Shown piece after piece: positions 6,841 through 16,128 of a stretch of DNA of 64,000 nucleotides. The translations under genes and the position numbers were made by a program. Origin of the DNA: Rhodoligotrophos appendicifer (GTDB lineage Bacteria > Pseudomonadota > Alphaproteobacteria > Rhizobiales > Im1). Each line of letters begins with the position of its first letter. The first letter of the stretch is position 1. The notes beneath the pieces were generated by a model. The model was not told the origin of the DNA, searched no databases, and saw nothing but the letters and a program-made list of their open reading frames with translations. The stretch spans positions 1 through 64,000 of the forward strand of contig NZ_VHKL01000011.1 in assembly GCF_007474605.1 (NCBI RefSeq). The letters run 5' to 3'.

Positions 6841-8562
6841 ATGCTCTTTCCGATACTGAGCCCATTTGCCGAAGTGGCGCTGCTTCTCGTCTTGGCGACG
6901 GCGATCGGCCTTGTCGGCACGATCCTGCGGCAACCTCTCATCGTGAGCTTCATCGCCGTCGGCCTGATTGCCGGCCCTTCGGTCCTGGATGTGGTCCGTT
7001 CGGACGCGCAGATCGACCTTCTGGCCGAGCTCGGAATCGCGGTGCTGCTGTTTCTCGTGGGCCTCAAGCTCGACATTAAATTGGTCCGCTCGCTCGGAAC
7101 AGTGTCCTTGATGACGGGGCTCGGGCAGGTCGCTTTCACCTCCATCATCGGCTACGGGATCGGCCTTGCTCTCGGGCTGGACCATCTGACGAGCCTGTAT
7201 GTCGCCGTTGCGCTGACATTCTCATCGACGATCATCATCGTGAAGTTGCTCTCCGACAAGCGTGAGATCGACTCGCTTCATGGTCAGATCGCGCTGGGCT
7301 TCCTGATCGTTCAGGATCTGGTCGTCGTGCTGGCGATGATCGTGCTCTCTGCCATCGGCATCGGAGCGGCGGCGGACGGGCATGGTCCCGGTTCTGTCCC
7401 GAAAGTGCTCGCTTCAGGGCTTGCCATGGTGGTGTTGGTCGTCGCCTTCATCCGTTACATCGCCACGCCGCTGACGGAGAGGCTGGCACGCACGCCTGAG
7501 CTTCTGATGGTCTTTGCCATCGCCCAGGCGGCGATGTTCGCCGCTCTCTGTGACGTCATCGGCCTTGGGAAGGAAGTCGGCGGTCTCTTGGCCGGGGTCT
7601 CGCTCGCCTCGACGCCCTATCGCGAAGCCATTGCCGCGCGCTTGGCACCCTTGCGCGATTTTCTGCTGCTGTTCTTCTTCATCGCCCTGGGTGCGACCCT
7701 CGACCTTTCGCTTCTCGGCACCCATGTCACCGCCGCCATCATCTTTTCGCTCTTCGTCCTCATCGGCAATCCGCTGATCGTCCTCGTGATCATGGGAGCC
7801 ATGGGATACCGCAAGCGGACCGGGTTCCTCGCCGGCTTGACGGTGGCGCAGATCAGCGAGTTCTCTTTGATCTTCATCGCCATGGGGGTGAGCCTTGGGC
7901 ATGTGGACGAAGGTGCACTCGGGCTCGTGACCCTGGTCGGGCTGGTGACAATCGCGGCCTCGACCTACATGATCACATGGTCCCACCAGCTTTATGCGCT
8001 CTGTGAGCCCTTGCTGGGCATTTTCGAGCGCCGAGGAACCCCGCGCGAGGTCAGCGAGGCCGGTCGTCATCGGGACAGTTCCGGCCAGGTGATCCTGTTC
8101 GGGCTGGGACGCTTTGGCACTGCCATCGGCCTGCGCCTGAACAGGCAGGGGAAAAAGGTGTTCGGCGTGGATTTCAACCCGGCCGCCATACGCCGCTGGC
8201 GGGAGCTTGGCCTTGACGCGCAGTTTGGCGACGCAACCGATCCAGAGTTCCTGGCCGAACTTCCTTTGCAGCATGCGTCCTGGCTGGTCTTGACCGTTCC
8301 GCAGCAGATGACGGGCCTGACCCATGAGGACATGCGGACCACGTTGCTTCAAGTGGCGCGCTCTGCGGGGTTTCGAGGTCGAGTCGCCGTTGCCTCCCAC
8401 ACGGAGAAAGATACGAGCGCACTGCTGGCTTCGGGCGCCGACGTCGTGCTGGAGCCGTTTCAGGATGCTGCCGATCGGGCCGTCGAATTGCTGTGCGGCA
8501 GTCGGGAGGAGCGTCGGACGGTCATTCCCGAAATCGAGACTGAGGGCCGACAGATGAGCTGA
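6841..8562 (+). CDS. CPA2-family cation:proton antiporter with TrkA-N domain
   Basis: The 573-residue inner-membrane protein of the KefB/KefC type probably exchanges K+ or Na+ for protons. About twelve hydrophobic segments occupy residues 5-380, including the family signature region ALTFSSTIIIVKLLSDKREIDS and LIVQDLVVV. A cytoplasmic Rossmann domain begins at about residue 414 with GQVILFGLGRFGTAIG and continues into FGDATDPEFL, the NAD-binding TrkA-N module that gates such transporters. AGGAA precedes the ATG. The P-type ATPase follows after 75 bp, suggesting one ion-homeostasis operon, perhaps driven from the FNR-type box at 6639. Confidence 0.92.
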   Translation: MLFPILSPFAEVALLLVLATAIGLVGTILRQPLIVSFIAVGLIAGPSVLDVVRSDAQIDLLAELGIAVLLFLVGLKLDIKLVRSLGTVSLMTGLGQVAFTSIIGYGIGLALGLDHLTSLYVAVALTFSSTIIIVKLLSDKREIDSLHGQIALGFLIVQDLVVVLAMIVLSAIGIGAAADGHGPGSVPKVLASGLAMVVLVVAFIRYIATPLTERLARTPELLMVFAIAQAAMFAALCDVIGLGKEVGGLLAGVSLASTPYREAIAARLAPLRDFLLLFFFIALGATLDLSLLGTHVTAAIIFSLFVLIGNPLIVLVIMGAMGYRKRTGFLAGLTVAQISEFSLIFIAMGVSLGHVDEGALGLVTLVGLVTIAASTYMITWSHQLYALCEPLLGIFERRGTPREVSEAGRHRDSSGQVILFGLGRFGTAIGLRLNRQGKKVFGVDFNPAAIRRWRELGLDAQFGDATDPEFLAELPLQHASWLVLTVPQQMTGLTHEDMRTTLLQVARSAGFRGRVAVASHTEKDTSALLASGADVVLEPFQDAADRAVELLCGSREERRTVIPEIETEGRQMS

Positions 8563-8637
8563 GCGGGCCGGCGCCACCTCACGCGGGCGCTCCACCAAGT
8601 CTCACCGAGAAGCCGATGCAAGAGAATTTTCGCAGCC

Positions 8638-11268
8638 ATGTTGGAGACGCCCACCCCCATGCCCCTAACCGACCCTCATAGCCACTCCCCCGAAGCCTGC
8701 CTCACGGCGTTCAAGGCGGACGTCCAGGGTCTCACCGGGGCCGAGGCGGCGCGGCGGCTTGCGCAGCATGGGCCGAACCGGTTGCCTGAGGCCCAGGGGC
8801 GTGGGCCGGTGCTGAGGTTTCTTTCCCATTTTCATAATGTCTTGATCTACGTGCTGCTGGGCGCAGCCCTGGTGACGGGAGCGCTTCAGCACTGGGTCGA
8901 CACCGGGGTCATCCTTGCGGTGGTGCTGGCCAATGCGGTCATTGGCTTCCTGCAGGAGGGCAAGGCGGAGGCGGCGATGGCGGCGATCAGGGAGATGCTC
9001 GCCCCGCACGCGGCCGTCTTTCGCGATGGTGCGCGAATGACGGTGGACGGCGCCGATCTGGTGCCGGGGGACATCGTTCTTTTGGAGGCGGGCGACAAGG
9101 TGCCTGCCGACCTTCGCATCCTCGAAGCGCGCGGCCTGGCGGCACAGGAGGCGATCCTGACCGGCGAATCTGTGCCCGTGGAGAAGACCCCGGGGGCCGT
9201 CGCCGCCGATGCATCTTTGGGCGACCGGCGGTCGATGCTGTGGTCGGGAACGCTGGTCACCCAAGGCACCGCCCGCGGGCTGGTGGTCGCCACCGGCCCC
9301 GCGACCGAGATCGGGCGCATCGGCGGCCTCTTGGCAGGCGTTGAACAGCTCACGACGCCGCTTGTCGCGCAGATGGACCATTTCGCGCGTTGGTTGTCCT
9401 TCCTGATCCTCTTGGCCTCCGGACTCCTGCTGGTCTGGGGCTATTTCGTCGGCCATCACGACTTCTCCGAGATGTTCATGGCCGTCGTCGGGATCGCCGT
9501 TGCAGCGATCCCCGAAGGCCTGCCGGCGGTCATGACCATCACGCTCGCCATCGGCGTCCAGGCCATGGCCCGCCGCAACGCCATCGTCCGACGCCTGCCC
9601 GCCATCGAGGCGATCGGATCGGTTTCCGTCATCTGCACTGACAAGACGGGCACGCTGACCCGCAATGAGATGGTCGTCGCCGCGGCCGAGACCCAGGAGG
9701 GTATCTTCGAGATCACGGGCGAAGGCTATGCGCCCGAGGGGAATGTCACGCCTGCGGGAAACCTCGCGCGTCTCGCGCGTGCGGCTGCGCTCTGCAACGA
9801 TGCAGCCCTGTCGCAACGCGACGGGAGCTGGGTGGTTGAGGGTGATCCGATGGAAGGGGCCCTTCTCGCCTTCGCGGGCAAGGTGGCGGGGGATCTTCGC
9901 AGCGATGGGCGCAGGTTGGATGCCATCCCGTTCGATTCCCGCCACCGCTTCATGGCTGTGCTGACCGAAGGTGCGGAAGGCCGCCTGACCCACGTGAAGG
10001 GCGCCCCCGAGCGGGTTCTGCGGATGTGCAGCGATGTGAACGTGCCAGAATGGCTTGCGCGCGCCGATGAAATGGCGAGCCGCGGTCTGCGGGTGCTGGC
10101 CCTGGCCGAGCGGCCGGAGACGGATGAACGGATTGACCCGGCAGCCCTGGAGACCGGGCTGAGCTTCCTGGGCCTTGTCGGCCTGATCGACCCGCCGCGC
10201 CCGGAAGCCATTGCCGCTGTGGCGGAATGTCGGGCGGCGGGGATCCGCGTCAAGATGATCACCGGCGACCATGCTGGAACTGCCGCCGCCATCGCGGCTC
10301 AGATCGGCTTGGAGAACCCGCATCGGGTGCTGACGGGTGCCGATCTCGACCGGCTCGACGATGCTCAGCTCGCCCTGGAGGTCGCCAGCGTGGATATCTT
10401 TGCCCGCACCAGCCCTGAACACAAGCTGCGGCTGGTCACCGCCCTTCAGGCCAATGGGCTTTCCGTGGCCATGACCGGTGATGGGGTGAATGATGCGCCC
10501 GCTCTCAAACGGGCCGATGCCGGCATTGCCATGGGCCAGAAGGGCTCTGAAGCCGCCAAGGAGGCCGCCGATCTGGTGCTCGCCGACGACAACTTTGCAT
10601 CCCTCGCCGCCGCGGTGCGAGAGGGGCGGACCGTCTACGACAATCTCAAGAAGGTCATCAGCTGGACGCTTCCCACCAATGCCGGCGAGTCGATGACCGT
10701 GGTTCTGGCCCTGCTGCTGGGCCTGGCCCTTCCCGTGACGGCGGTGCAGATCCTGTGGATCAACCTGATCACAGGCATCACTCTCGGCATCGCCCTGGCC
10801 TTTGAGCCGACGGAGGTCGGCACTATGGCCCGCCCCCCGAGACCCCGCAATGCTCCGCTCTTGTCCGGGGAGCTCGTCTGGCACGTCGCACTGGTCGCCC
10901 TGTTGTTCCTGGCGGCGGTCTTCGGCATCTTCTCCTATGCGATGGACCGTGGCTATCCTCTCGCTTTGGCGCAGACCATGGCCATGAACACGTTGGTGGT
11001 GCTGGAGATCTTCCATCTCTTCTTCATCCGAAACATTCACAGCACCTCGCTGACCTGGGCGGCGGCGCGCGGCACGGGCATCGTCTGGATCGTGGTCGTG
11101 ACCATCACCGTCGCCCAGTTCGCCGTCACCTATCTGACGCCTCTGCAAATGCTCCTGGGCACGCGGCCCGTGCCACTGGCCGATGGCCTGCTAATCCTGG
11201 CGGTCGGGGCGGCCTTCTTCGCGATCATCGAGATCGAAAAGCAGATCAGGCTGGGCTTAAGAAGATAG
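8638..11268 (+). CDS. P-type cation-transporting ATPase (P2, Ca2+-ATPase-like)
   Basis: The 876-residue membrane pump has the full set of P-type elements. The actuator motif LTGES is at about 174-178, the transmembrane-4 ion site VAAIPEGLP at about 288-296, the phosphorylation site DKTGTLT at about 335-341, and TGDGVNDAPALKRADAGIAMG marks the end of the P domain. Cation_ATPase_N and C-terminal transmembrane domains are present. PEGLP with this layout is typical of P2A/P2B-like Ca2+ or Na+ pumps, but the ion cannot be fixed from sequence. The ATG at 8638 is used. The ATG at 8659 (MPLTDPHSH) is an alternative. It is probably co-transcribed with the antiporter. Confidence 0.93.
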   Translation: MLETPTPMPLTDPHSHSPEACLTAFKADVQGLTGAEAARRLAQHGPNRLPEAQGRGPVLRFLSHFHNVLIYVLLGAALVTGALQHWVDTGVILAVVLANAVIGFLQEGKAEAAMAAIREMLAPHAAVFRDGARMTVDGADLVPGDIVLLEAGDKVPADLRILEARGLAAQEAILTGESVPVEKTPGAVAADASLGDRRSMLWSGTLVTQGTARGLVVATGPATEIGRIGGLLAGVEQLTTPLVAQMDHFARWLSFLILLASGLLLVWGYFVGHHDFSEMFMAVVGIAVAAIPEGLPAVMTITLAIGVQAMARRNAIVRRLPAIEAIGSVSVICTDKTGTLTRNEMVVAAAETQEGIFEITGEGYAPEGNVTPAGNLARLARAAALCNDAALSQRDGSWVVEGDPMEGALLAFAGKVAGDLRSDGRRLDAIPFDSRHRFMAVLTEGAEGRLTHVKGAPERVLRMCSDVNVPEWLARADEMASRGLRVLALAERPETDERIDPAALETGLSFLGLVGLIDPPRPEAIAAVAECRAAGIRVKMITGDHAGTAAAIAAQIGLENPHRVLTGADLDRLDDAQLALEVASVDIFARTSPEHKLRLVTALQANGLSVAMTGDGVNDAPALKRADAGIAMGQKGSEAAKEAADLVLADDNFASLAAAVREGRTVYDNLKKVISWTLPTNAGESMTVVLALLLGLALPVTAVQILWINLITGITLGIALAFEPTEVGTMARPPRPRNAPLLSGELVWHVALVALLFLAAVFGIFSYAMDRGYPLALAQTMAMNTLVVLEIFHLFFIRNIHSTSLTWAAARGTGIVWIVVVTITVAQFAVTYLTPLQMLLGTRPVPLADGLLILAVGAAFFAIIEIEKQIRLGLRR

Positions 11269-11454
11269 ATGCGCGGGAGCCAATGCGCCACCGGCACCCC
11301 CCTGCATGGCGCGCCCGCCGGATCGTCGGCTTCGCACGGGCGGTCTTAAAGTCAAGGGTTCGACCAGCCGCCGTTCTAACCCTGGGGGCGGCCGAGCGAA
11401 ACGATCCGAGATCTATTCACATCTTGTTGAGAATTTAGATTGGTTTCGCTCAAA

Positions 11455-11468
11455 ATGATTTAGATCAA
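11455..11468 (+). promoter_or_regulatory. FNR/FixK-type box before the universal stress protein gene
   Basis: ATGAT-TTAG-ATCAA differs from the FNR/FixK consensus at one defined position. Its centre is 94 bp before the start codon. A site centred 41.5 bp upstream of transcription would put the RNA start near 11503. Confidence 0.5.
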
Positions 11469-11555
11469 TCTCCTCTCCAGTGGTTTGCAAACTATGCCCT
11501 CAAGAATAGACCCCTTGAAGGCAACATAAAGTTTGATTGATCTGGAGAAATACAA

Positions 11556-12395
11556 ATGCCGCAGGTCCGCATCGCCTACATGCCTTTGGTCACTTACCCC
11601 GAACCGGTTGAGGATGAGTCGATTCTGGCCACCACTGCGTTTGCCTCCGCACTGAAATGCATGCTTCATGTCACGGCATTCTCCGTTCACATTCCGCAGC
11701 TGAATTCACCTTTAGGCCAATTTCTTATCGACGTTCCTGGACTTGTCCGCGCCAGCGAGGAGAGGAGCAAGGCAGAGTGCCATCGGCTGCAAGGCTTAAT
11801 CGAAGAAGCCTCGAGACCGCACCTCGGCGTTCACTGCACCAGCCGGGAGATCGTGCTGGGCGGAGCGCTGAATTCAGCGGCTGCCGAAGCACGTTATTTC
11901 GATCTGACTTTGCTTCCCTGGTCCGACGAAATAGTAGGCTCAAAGGATATTGCGGAAGCCGTGGTCTTCGGATCGGGTCGGCCGGCGATCCTGATACCTG
12001 CTATACCCAGTCCCGCTTCTTTCGATCATCTTGCCATAGCCTGGGATGCAAGCCGGGTCGCCGCACGCGCCCTTGGTGATGCCCTGCCGCTACTGGTTGA
12101 CGGCGGCCGCATCTCGGTTCTGACGGTCAAGGACGAAAAACCTCTCAGCGGGCCAAACATTGCTGCAGCTCTTGCCTCCTCCCTAGAGAAGCGGGGATTT
12201 CGCGCCAAATCGATCGACATTGCACTCGGAGACAGGGCGATTGGGGAGGTGTTGCAGGAGACTGCGTTGTCGGAGGGGGCACAAATCCTGGCGATGGGAG
12301 GCTTCGGTCATTCCCGCATCCGTGATTTTATTCTTGGCGGTGCGACCAAGGGTGTTCTCAACGACCTCAGACTGCCGGTCCTCTTCTCGCACTGA
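11556..12395 (+). CDS. Universal stress protein with two Usp domains
   Basis: The 279-residue cytoplasmic protein has tandem UspA folds, about residues 1-150 and 155-279. The second domain keeps the nucleotide-binding signature in MGGFGHSRIRDFILGGATKG. The first looks degenerate. Usp proteins accumulate in energy or oxygen stress. GGAGAAATACAA precedes the ATG. The FNR-type box at 11455 and the position after two ion pumps fit a hypoxia or stress unit. Confidence 0.9.
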   Translation: MPQVRIAYMPLVTYPEPVEDESILATTAFASALKCMLHVTAFSVHIPQLNSPLGQFLIDVPGLVRASEERSKAECHRLQGLIEEASRPHLGVHCTSREIVLGGALNSAAAEARYFDLTLLPWSDEIVGSKDIAEAVVFGSGRPAILIPAIPSPASFDHLAIAWDASRVAARALGDALPLLVDGGRISVLTVKDEKPLSGPNIAAALASSLEKRGFRAKSIDIALGDRAIGEVLQETALSEGAQILAMGGFGHSRIRDFILGGATKGVLNDLRLPVLFSH

Positions 12396-12737
12396 TTGCA
12401 TAACGCCAATACCGCACTAACCCGATGTGAAGGTTCACGAAAGTAAAGTTCTCATTGACGACCAAATACTCTCTTATGGACGGCGGACGGCCAAAGTGCC
12501 GTTGGCGCAATCGACAAAAAGATCATTGCGGCCTTTGTTCGTCGAAGCGATCGTGAGCCATATTCCGCATGGCGTAAGCCGAGGCACTCACCCCTTGGCC
12601 GATAAGCCGGCGTACTGACGCGTGGCCGCATCGTCGTTTTCCATAGGGTGATCAAAGGCGTGCCCATCAACCTTACTTGAAGGAACTTTGACTCACTGTC
12701 GCTCTTACCCATCCGCGAGTGTGATCGCGGAGGTGGC
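12396..12737. other. 342-bp intergenic region
   Basis: No supported gene, repeat or clear operator is visible between the stress protein and the SDR gene. Open frames here are short and lack family features. Confidence 0.5.
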
Positions 12738-13742
12738 ATGTCAGACGGAATTGCGGTCGTCACAGGAGGAAGCGCCGGCATCGGCCTTGCAACGGCGCAG
12801 CGGCTAGCCCGCAACGGCTGGTCAGTGGCGATCCTGGCGAGAGATCAGACGAGGCTGGACGAGGCGGCGGGACTGTTGCGGGAGACGGGGGCTCGCGTGC
12901 TGCCGCTTTCAGTCGACATGGCTGATGCAGCGGGCGTCGGCAGAGCCGCCGACCAAATCGAGCAGGAGCTCGGCCCCATCCGGGTTTGGGTCAACAACGC
13001 GATGTCGACGGTCATTGCGCCGGCCGATGAAATCAGCGCTGACGACTATGCTCGCGTCACGGCTACGACGTATTTGAGCCAGGTTCATGGAACCCTGGCC
13101 GCACTTCGCTTCATGAAGCCGCGGAACCAGGGGCTGATCGTGCAGATCTCCTCCATACTCGGCTTCCGCGGCGTTCCCCTGCAGGCCCCCTACTGCGCCG
13201 CGAAATTTGCGGTGTCGGGCTTCACGGATGCTCTCCGCGCCGAGTTGATCGCAGATGAGATCAATGTGTCCCTCTCTGTTGTCTATCTGCCGGCGGTCAA
13301 CACCCCGCAATTCACCTGGTCCCGCAATCTCAGCGGCCGCGAGCAGATTGCTCCTGAGCCCATCTATGACCCGCGCGTCTGCGCGGAAGCCGTGCTTGCA
13401 ACCGTTCAGAACCCGACGCGTGAGGTATGGGTTGGCCGGCGGACCTTCGGTCTCGCAATAGGACAAGACCTGGCCCCGGCCTATGCAGACAGTGCAGCGA
13501 GCGGCTTCAAGGAAGATCAGCTTGGAGAGCGTGCTGACGACCGCCCTGGCAATTTATGTGACCCGGTCCCCGGGCCAGCCAAGATCGATGGTCCCTGGAC
13601 GCCGACCATCACCTCGGCTCCAGGACAGATCTTCACGAGCGGCCACCGCACCCTGGGCGATTTCGCGTTGGGAGCGCTGGCGGGCGGCCTTGCCACTGCG
13701 GGAGCGCTTGCCATATCAAAAATGATCCGTCAGCGGACATGA
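12738..13742 (+). CDS. SDR-family oxidoreductase with C-terminal hydrophobic tail
   Basis: This is a short-chain dehydrogenase/reductase of 334 residues. The NAD(P)-binding motif TGGSAGIG is at 9-16, NNAMS at 86-90, the catalytic serine in QISSILG near 138-139, and Y152/K156 in YCAAK. After a normal SDR core of about 250 residues there is a tail of about 80, ending in a hydrophobic, glycine/alanine-rich segment (FALGALAGGLATAGALAI) that may anchor it to the membrane. The substrate is unknown. GGAGGTGGC precedes the ATG. The downstream GH15 fragment overlaps its stop by ATGA. Confidence 0.88.
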   Translation: MSDGIAVVTGGSAGIGLATAQRLARNGWSVAILARDQTRLDEAAGLLRETGARVLPLSVDMADAAGVGRAADQIEQELGPIRVWVNNAMSTVIAPADEISADDYARVTATTYLSQVHGTLAALRFMKPRNQGLIVQISSILGFRGVPLQAPYCAAKFAVSGFTDALRAELIADEINVSLSVVYLPAVNTPQFTWSRNLSGREQIAPEPIYDPRVCAEAVLATVQNPTREVWVGRRTFGLAIGQDLAPAYADSAASGFKEDQLGERADDRPGNLCDPVPGPAKIDGPWTPTITSAPGQIFTSGHRTLGDFALGALAGGLATAGALAISKMIRQRT

Positions 13743-14416
13743 ACGAGCGCCCTGATTTTCAGGCAGAATCCTGCCCTCAACGGCTTGCCTTGCGTGACGA
13801 CGGTTACCTTCCGCTGGAACGCTACGCGGCGATCGGCGATGGTCGCTCTATCGCGCTGTGCGGAGCCGACGGATCCATCGACTGGTGGTGCGTGCCGGAG
13901 ATGGACTCACCTCCGTTGTTTGATCGCCTGTTATCACCTGAAGAGGGCGGTTTCTTCAGTCTCGCGCCCGACTTGCCCTTCAGGGTTCAGCAGCGCTACC
14001 GACACGATGGCAATGTGCACGAAACCCTGTTCACGACCGAGTCGGGCCAGGCCCTCCTCGTCGAGTCCCTCAATAGCGGTTCTGCAGGTCGCCTGCCGTG
14101 GACCGAACTGGCAAGACGCGTGGACGGTGTGGCCGGGACAATGCGTTTCCGGTTCGCATTGCGGCTTGGAACCATGGGGAATTCCGTGTCTCCCTATCTG
14201 ACCCATTCCGCTCACGGCACAGTGCTCCATGCCGGCGAGATTCTCGGTGCTTTGCGACACAGCGCAAATGTCACCCTGGTGAGCGAGGAGGATGGGCTTC
14301 TCACTGGCCACCTGACGGTCGCCCCTGGCGAGCGAGGACTGCTTGGGCTCGTCATCGGCAAGAACGAACCGCTGGTAGCGCGCGGGCTGCTTCCAATCGG
14401 GAACTTCATAAATTAA
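13739..14416 (+). pseudogene. Truncated GH15 (glucoamylase/trehalase-like) protein, N-terminal third only
   Basis: The 225 residues match the start of bacterial GH15-type proteins: LERYAAIGDGRSIALCGADGSIDWWCVPEMDSPPLFDRLL. Complete members are about 600 residues with the catalytic (alpha/alpha)6 barrel in the part missing here. The frame stops at TAA right where base composition drops sharply (14405 on), so the gene was cut by a rearrangement or insertion. The start overlaps the SDR stop (ATGA), indicating former translational coupling. A functional enzyme is unlikely. Confidence 0.8.
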
Positions 14417-14805
14417 ATAAAAGAAGAAAAAAGAAATTTAATCAAACCTATCTGTCATGGATGCTAAGAATAATATATTATCATTTAAGTGAAATACGTA
14501 ATATATACAAGGATATACTAAAGAGATTAATCGAAGATCTTCTGGATTCAACGCTTGGAAGACGCGTTTGCGCGTGGCGATGATGGCGTCGGGAACGTCG
14601 GGCTCTCGGCGCTCTCGATGAAATCCGCGGCAGCCGGTAATATCCGTCAGACTCAGAACACTCGGTCTGCAGAGTGCTGGATTAATGCAACAGTCCCACC
14701 CATAGGGTTCTGGTCCCGAATGGTGGGAGGTTAGAATAATTGAAGTCTTTACCAGGAGAAAGCTGCACCCAAACCACACTACGCAAGATCGGAGTAGGAA
14801 CTGGC
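14417..14805. other. AT-rich junction and intergenic region
   Basis: Bases 14410-14525 are markedly AT-rich (runs such as AAATAAAAGAAG and AATATATTATC) against GC-rich flanks. From 14530 composition is normal again, without a recognisable gene. The stretch marks the end of the broken GH15 gene and the start of the catabolic region, so it is a likely recombination junction. Confidence 0.6.
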
Positions 14806-16014
14806 ATGAAATCGATCGAAAAACCCCTAAACAGCCTGGCATTGGGACGCCGCAGCTTTCTAAATGCCTCGGCTGAACTTGGTGTTGGTGCCGGATTGTC
14901 CGCGCCCACCAGTGTCTCCCGCGCCGCAGCGACAGAGATTTCGGACATCTCGTTGCGAGACCAAGACCTGTCATTTATCGGCACGGAAGAGACCTTTTCC
15001 ACCCATGAGTTGATGGTGCTGAACAACAGGCTGTTCCTCGAGGATACCGGTCTTGCCGAAATCGGCCCGCGCCGCATCGGTGCAATGGATGAGGCGGGGA
15101 TCAAGGTTCAAATCCTCTCCGCAAATACGCCAGGCGTGCAGGATGTCCCCGGTCGGGAGGGCATCGATTTTGCGTATCGCCTCAACAAGATGCTTGTCGA
15201 TGGACCGATGGCCACCTATCCGGGGCGATTCCAGGGATTTGCAACCTTGCCGTTGCAGAGTCCGGAGGCCTCAGCGGACGAACTGGAACGCGCAGTTCGG
15301 GAAGATGGTTTGGTGGGAGCCCTGACCAACGGAATCATCGGGAAAAAATTCCTCGACCATCCCGATTTTGAGCCCGTGCTGGCGCGTGCCGAAGCCCTTG
15401 ATGTGCCGATATACATCCATCCAGGCATTCCACCAGACGAAGTTTTCCAAATCTACTACAGCAATATGCGGCCGGAATATCAGACGGAGTTCCAGGACCA
15501 GGTTCTCAGCATCTCAGCCTATGGATGGCACCAAGAAGTCGTCACTCAATGCCTTCGAATGATCACGTCAGGGGTATTTGACAGATTTCCCAATCTACAG
15601 ATCATTATCGGCCATATGGGAGAGGGCCTTCCGTTCTTCTACGAACGTATCGTGGAAAAGATGAGTGAAGTAACCAAAAGCACCCTGAATAAGCCGTTTG
15701 AGCAGTATTTCCATGATAACTTCTGGTTCACAACCAGCGCATTCTTCCAGGATGAACTGCTCCATCTCTTGCTGAAGTACATCAGCGTGGATCGGGTGAT
15801 GTTTGCAACCGACTACCCGTTTGTGAACATGAAAGACGGAACCGACTGGTTTCGAGCAGTCAATCTGCCGCGTGAAACCAAGGAAAAAATTGCGTTTCGA
15901 AATGCAGAAAAACTGTTCAGAATAAGTCATAAGAGAAATAGTGATCAGCATCTCCCGGGAGATGCTTTCTGGTTAGGGGTCTTGTGGTCCGTGATAGAAA
16001 TAGTGAGACGATAG
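14806..16014 (+). CDS. Amidohydrolase-2 (ACMSD/decarboxylase-like) protein with Tat signal
   Basis: The 402-residue TIM-barrel metal enzyme carries an N-terminal twin-arginine motif (LGRRSFLNAS, RR at 15-16), implying export. Likely metal or catalytic residues are in IGTEETF near the barrel start (where hydrolases have HxH), the histidine of IYIHPGIPP, the histidine of IIIGHMGEGLPFF and the aspartate of MFATDYPF. The TEExF form recalls non-hydrolytic decarboxylases such as gamma-resorcylate or 5-carboxyvanillate decarboxylases. GGAGTAGGAA precedes the ATG at 14806. The last 30 residues, after NAEKLF, are unlike the family and include a DNA palindrome. It stands alone on this strand. Confidence 0.82.
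   Translation: MKSIEKPLNSLALGRRSFLNASAELGVGAGLSAPTSVSRAAATEISDISLRDQDLSFIGTEETFSTHELMVLNNRLFLEDTGLAEIGPRRIGAMDEAGIKVQILSANTPGVQDVPGREGIDFAYRLNKMLVDGPMATYPGRFQGFATLPLQSPEASADELERAVREDGLVGALTNGIIGKKFLDHPDFEPVLARAEALDVPIYIHPGIPPDEVFQIYYSNMRPEYQTEFQDQVLSISAYGWHQEVVTQCLRMITSGVFDRFPNLQIIIGHMGEGLPFFYERIVEKMSEVTKSTLNKPFEQYFHDNFWFTTSAFFQDELLHLLLKYISVDRVMFATDYPFVNMKDGTDWFRAVNLPRETKEKIAFRNAEKLFRISHKRNSDQHLPGDAFWLGVLWSVIEIVRR
15947..15966. terminator. Perfect 20-bp palindrome at the 3' end of the amidohydrolase gene
   Basis: AGCATCTCCCGGGAGATGCT is a perfect inverted repeat followed by TTTCTGG. It sits within the final codons, just after the family core ends. It may be a terminator now inside the frame because an earlier stop was lost. 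Confidence 0.35.
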
Positions 16015-16128
16015 CCGTTATAAAAATACTGTAATGGTACGCTTTTACACTATTGGACAGCCTTCCCAGGTTCCTCCTGGCGGCTATGTACCAAGGCCGA
16101 CATTTACTAAATTGTCCACGCCGCCTGA

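Noticed and set aside
7414-8598. 394-codon minus-strand open frame
   Set aside because: It is antisense to the CPA2 antiporter with shadow-type composition.
8665-11148. 827-codon open frame on the minus strand
   Set aside because: It is antisense to the P-type ATPase and its translation is low-complexity, rich in H, R, G and D, the typical shadow of a GC-rich gene.
11330-11400. GGGTTCGA-like segment suggesting a tRNA T-loop
   Set aside because: No acceptor stem or anticodon arm can be folded around it.
14438-14974. 178-codon minus-strand frame over the AT-rich junction
   Set aside because: It crosses the junction and the amidohydrolase start. The segment DVPDAIIATRKRVFQAL could not be assigned to any family.
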